Made by a program: the position numbers and the translations under genes. Of a DNA stretch of 5,461 bases, positions 5,363 to 5,461 are shown one piece after another (within the stretch, counting starts at the first letter, position 1; each line of letters opens with the position of its first letter). The stretch is from an uncultured Clostridia bacterium (GTDB lineage: Bacteria; Bacillota_A; Clostridia; UMGS1840; HGM11507). The stretch spans positions 1 to 5,461 of the forward strand of contig CAKRUL010000114.1 in the NCBI GenBank assembly GCA_934403665.1, in the 5' to 3' direction. The notes under the pieces were generated by a model. That model made no database searches, was not told the DNA's origin, and worked only from the letters and a program-made list of their open reading frames with translations.

Positions 5363-5461
5363 CTATCTGTAAAGCGGTCCGTATTCTTTGCACGCTCTGT
5401 AATCCGTTGCGGTCTTGTCGTCACCAACACCGAATCCGACCCATGACTGCGGTCTGTAAAT
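5363..5461 (-). CDS. fucI: L-fucose isomerase, C-terminal fragment (runs off the window edge)
   Basis: Only the last 32 residues are present, from the right edge to a TAG at 5363-5365. FucI is a manganese-dependent ketol isomerase converting L-fucose to L-fuculose. The tail reads YRPQSWVGFG, then DYRACKEYGPLYR. The remembered E. coli FucI ends YRPSAWAAHG..DYRACQNYGPLYKR, so the match is distinctive, and it does not resemble the end of L-rhamnose isomerase RhaA. The stop is directly followed by the AGGAG ribosome site of fucU and an 11-bp gap, showing that the two are in one operon. The N-terminal and catalytic parts lie outside the window. Confidence 0.88.
   Translation of the reverse strand: MYRPQSWVGFGVGDDKTATDYRACKEYGPLYR

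Overview
The window looks like chromosomal DNA from a Bacillota (Firmicutes) anaerobe, most likely a gut Clostridia member. This rests on AGGAGG-type ribosome sites, moderate G+C, and the closest remembered protein relatives (clostridial-style FucU, YgjP-like metallopeptidase, small PAS protein). No rRNA, tRNA, CRISPR array, insertion sequence or phage gene was recognised. Apart from one small gene near the left end, every gene reads leftward on the minus strand.

Right part (about 2631-5461, minus strand): the 3' half of a deoxy-sugar operon in transcription order. It holds the last 32 residues of an L-fucose isomerase (FucI), a FucU-type sugar mutarotase, a RhaB-type FGGY kinase and a RhaD-type class II aldolase. 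It closes with a perfect 10-bp stem-loop and U-tract terminator. The genes are tightly packed: an 11-nt gap, then a TTGA overlap, then an ATGA overlap. Together they would convert L-fucose (or L-rhamnose) to L-lactaldehyde and dihydroxyacetone phosphate. The set mixes fucose-type (FucI, FucU) and rhamnose-type (RhaB, RhaD) families. The fucU gene carries an apparent single-base insertion at about 5002-5005: its canonical C-terminus is intact in the next frame but replaced by unrelated residues in the frame as read.

Middle part (about 1085-2576, minus strand): a candidate promoter, then a YgjP/SprT-like zinc metallopeptidase, a single-domain PAS protein and a short O6-alkylguanine-DNA alkyltransferase-like protein with an intact PCHRV site. 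Spacing of 21 and 45 nt suggests one transcription unit.

Left part (1-1003): a decayed GNAT acetyltransferase remnant on the minus strand (663-999), then a strand switch to a small plus-strand gene (256-573) of unknown function with a strong Shine-Dalgarno site. Upstream of that gene, 1-249 is non-coding or an edge fragment, with an 8-bp tandem duplication and several small inverted repeats. No complete, clearly new system is visible. The most notable points are the fucU frameshift, the hybrid fucose/rhamnose operon and the unexplained left-end gene with its leader.
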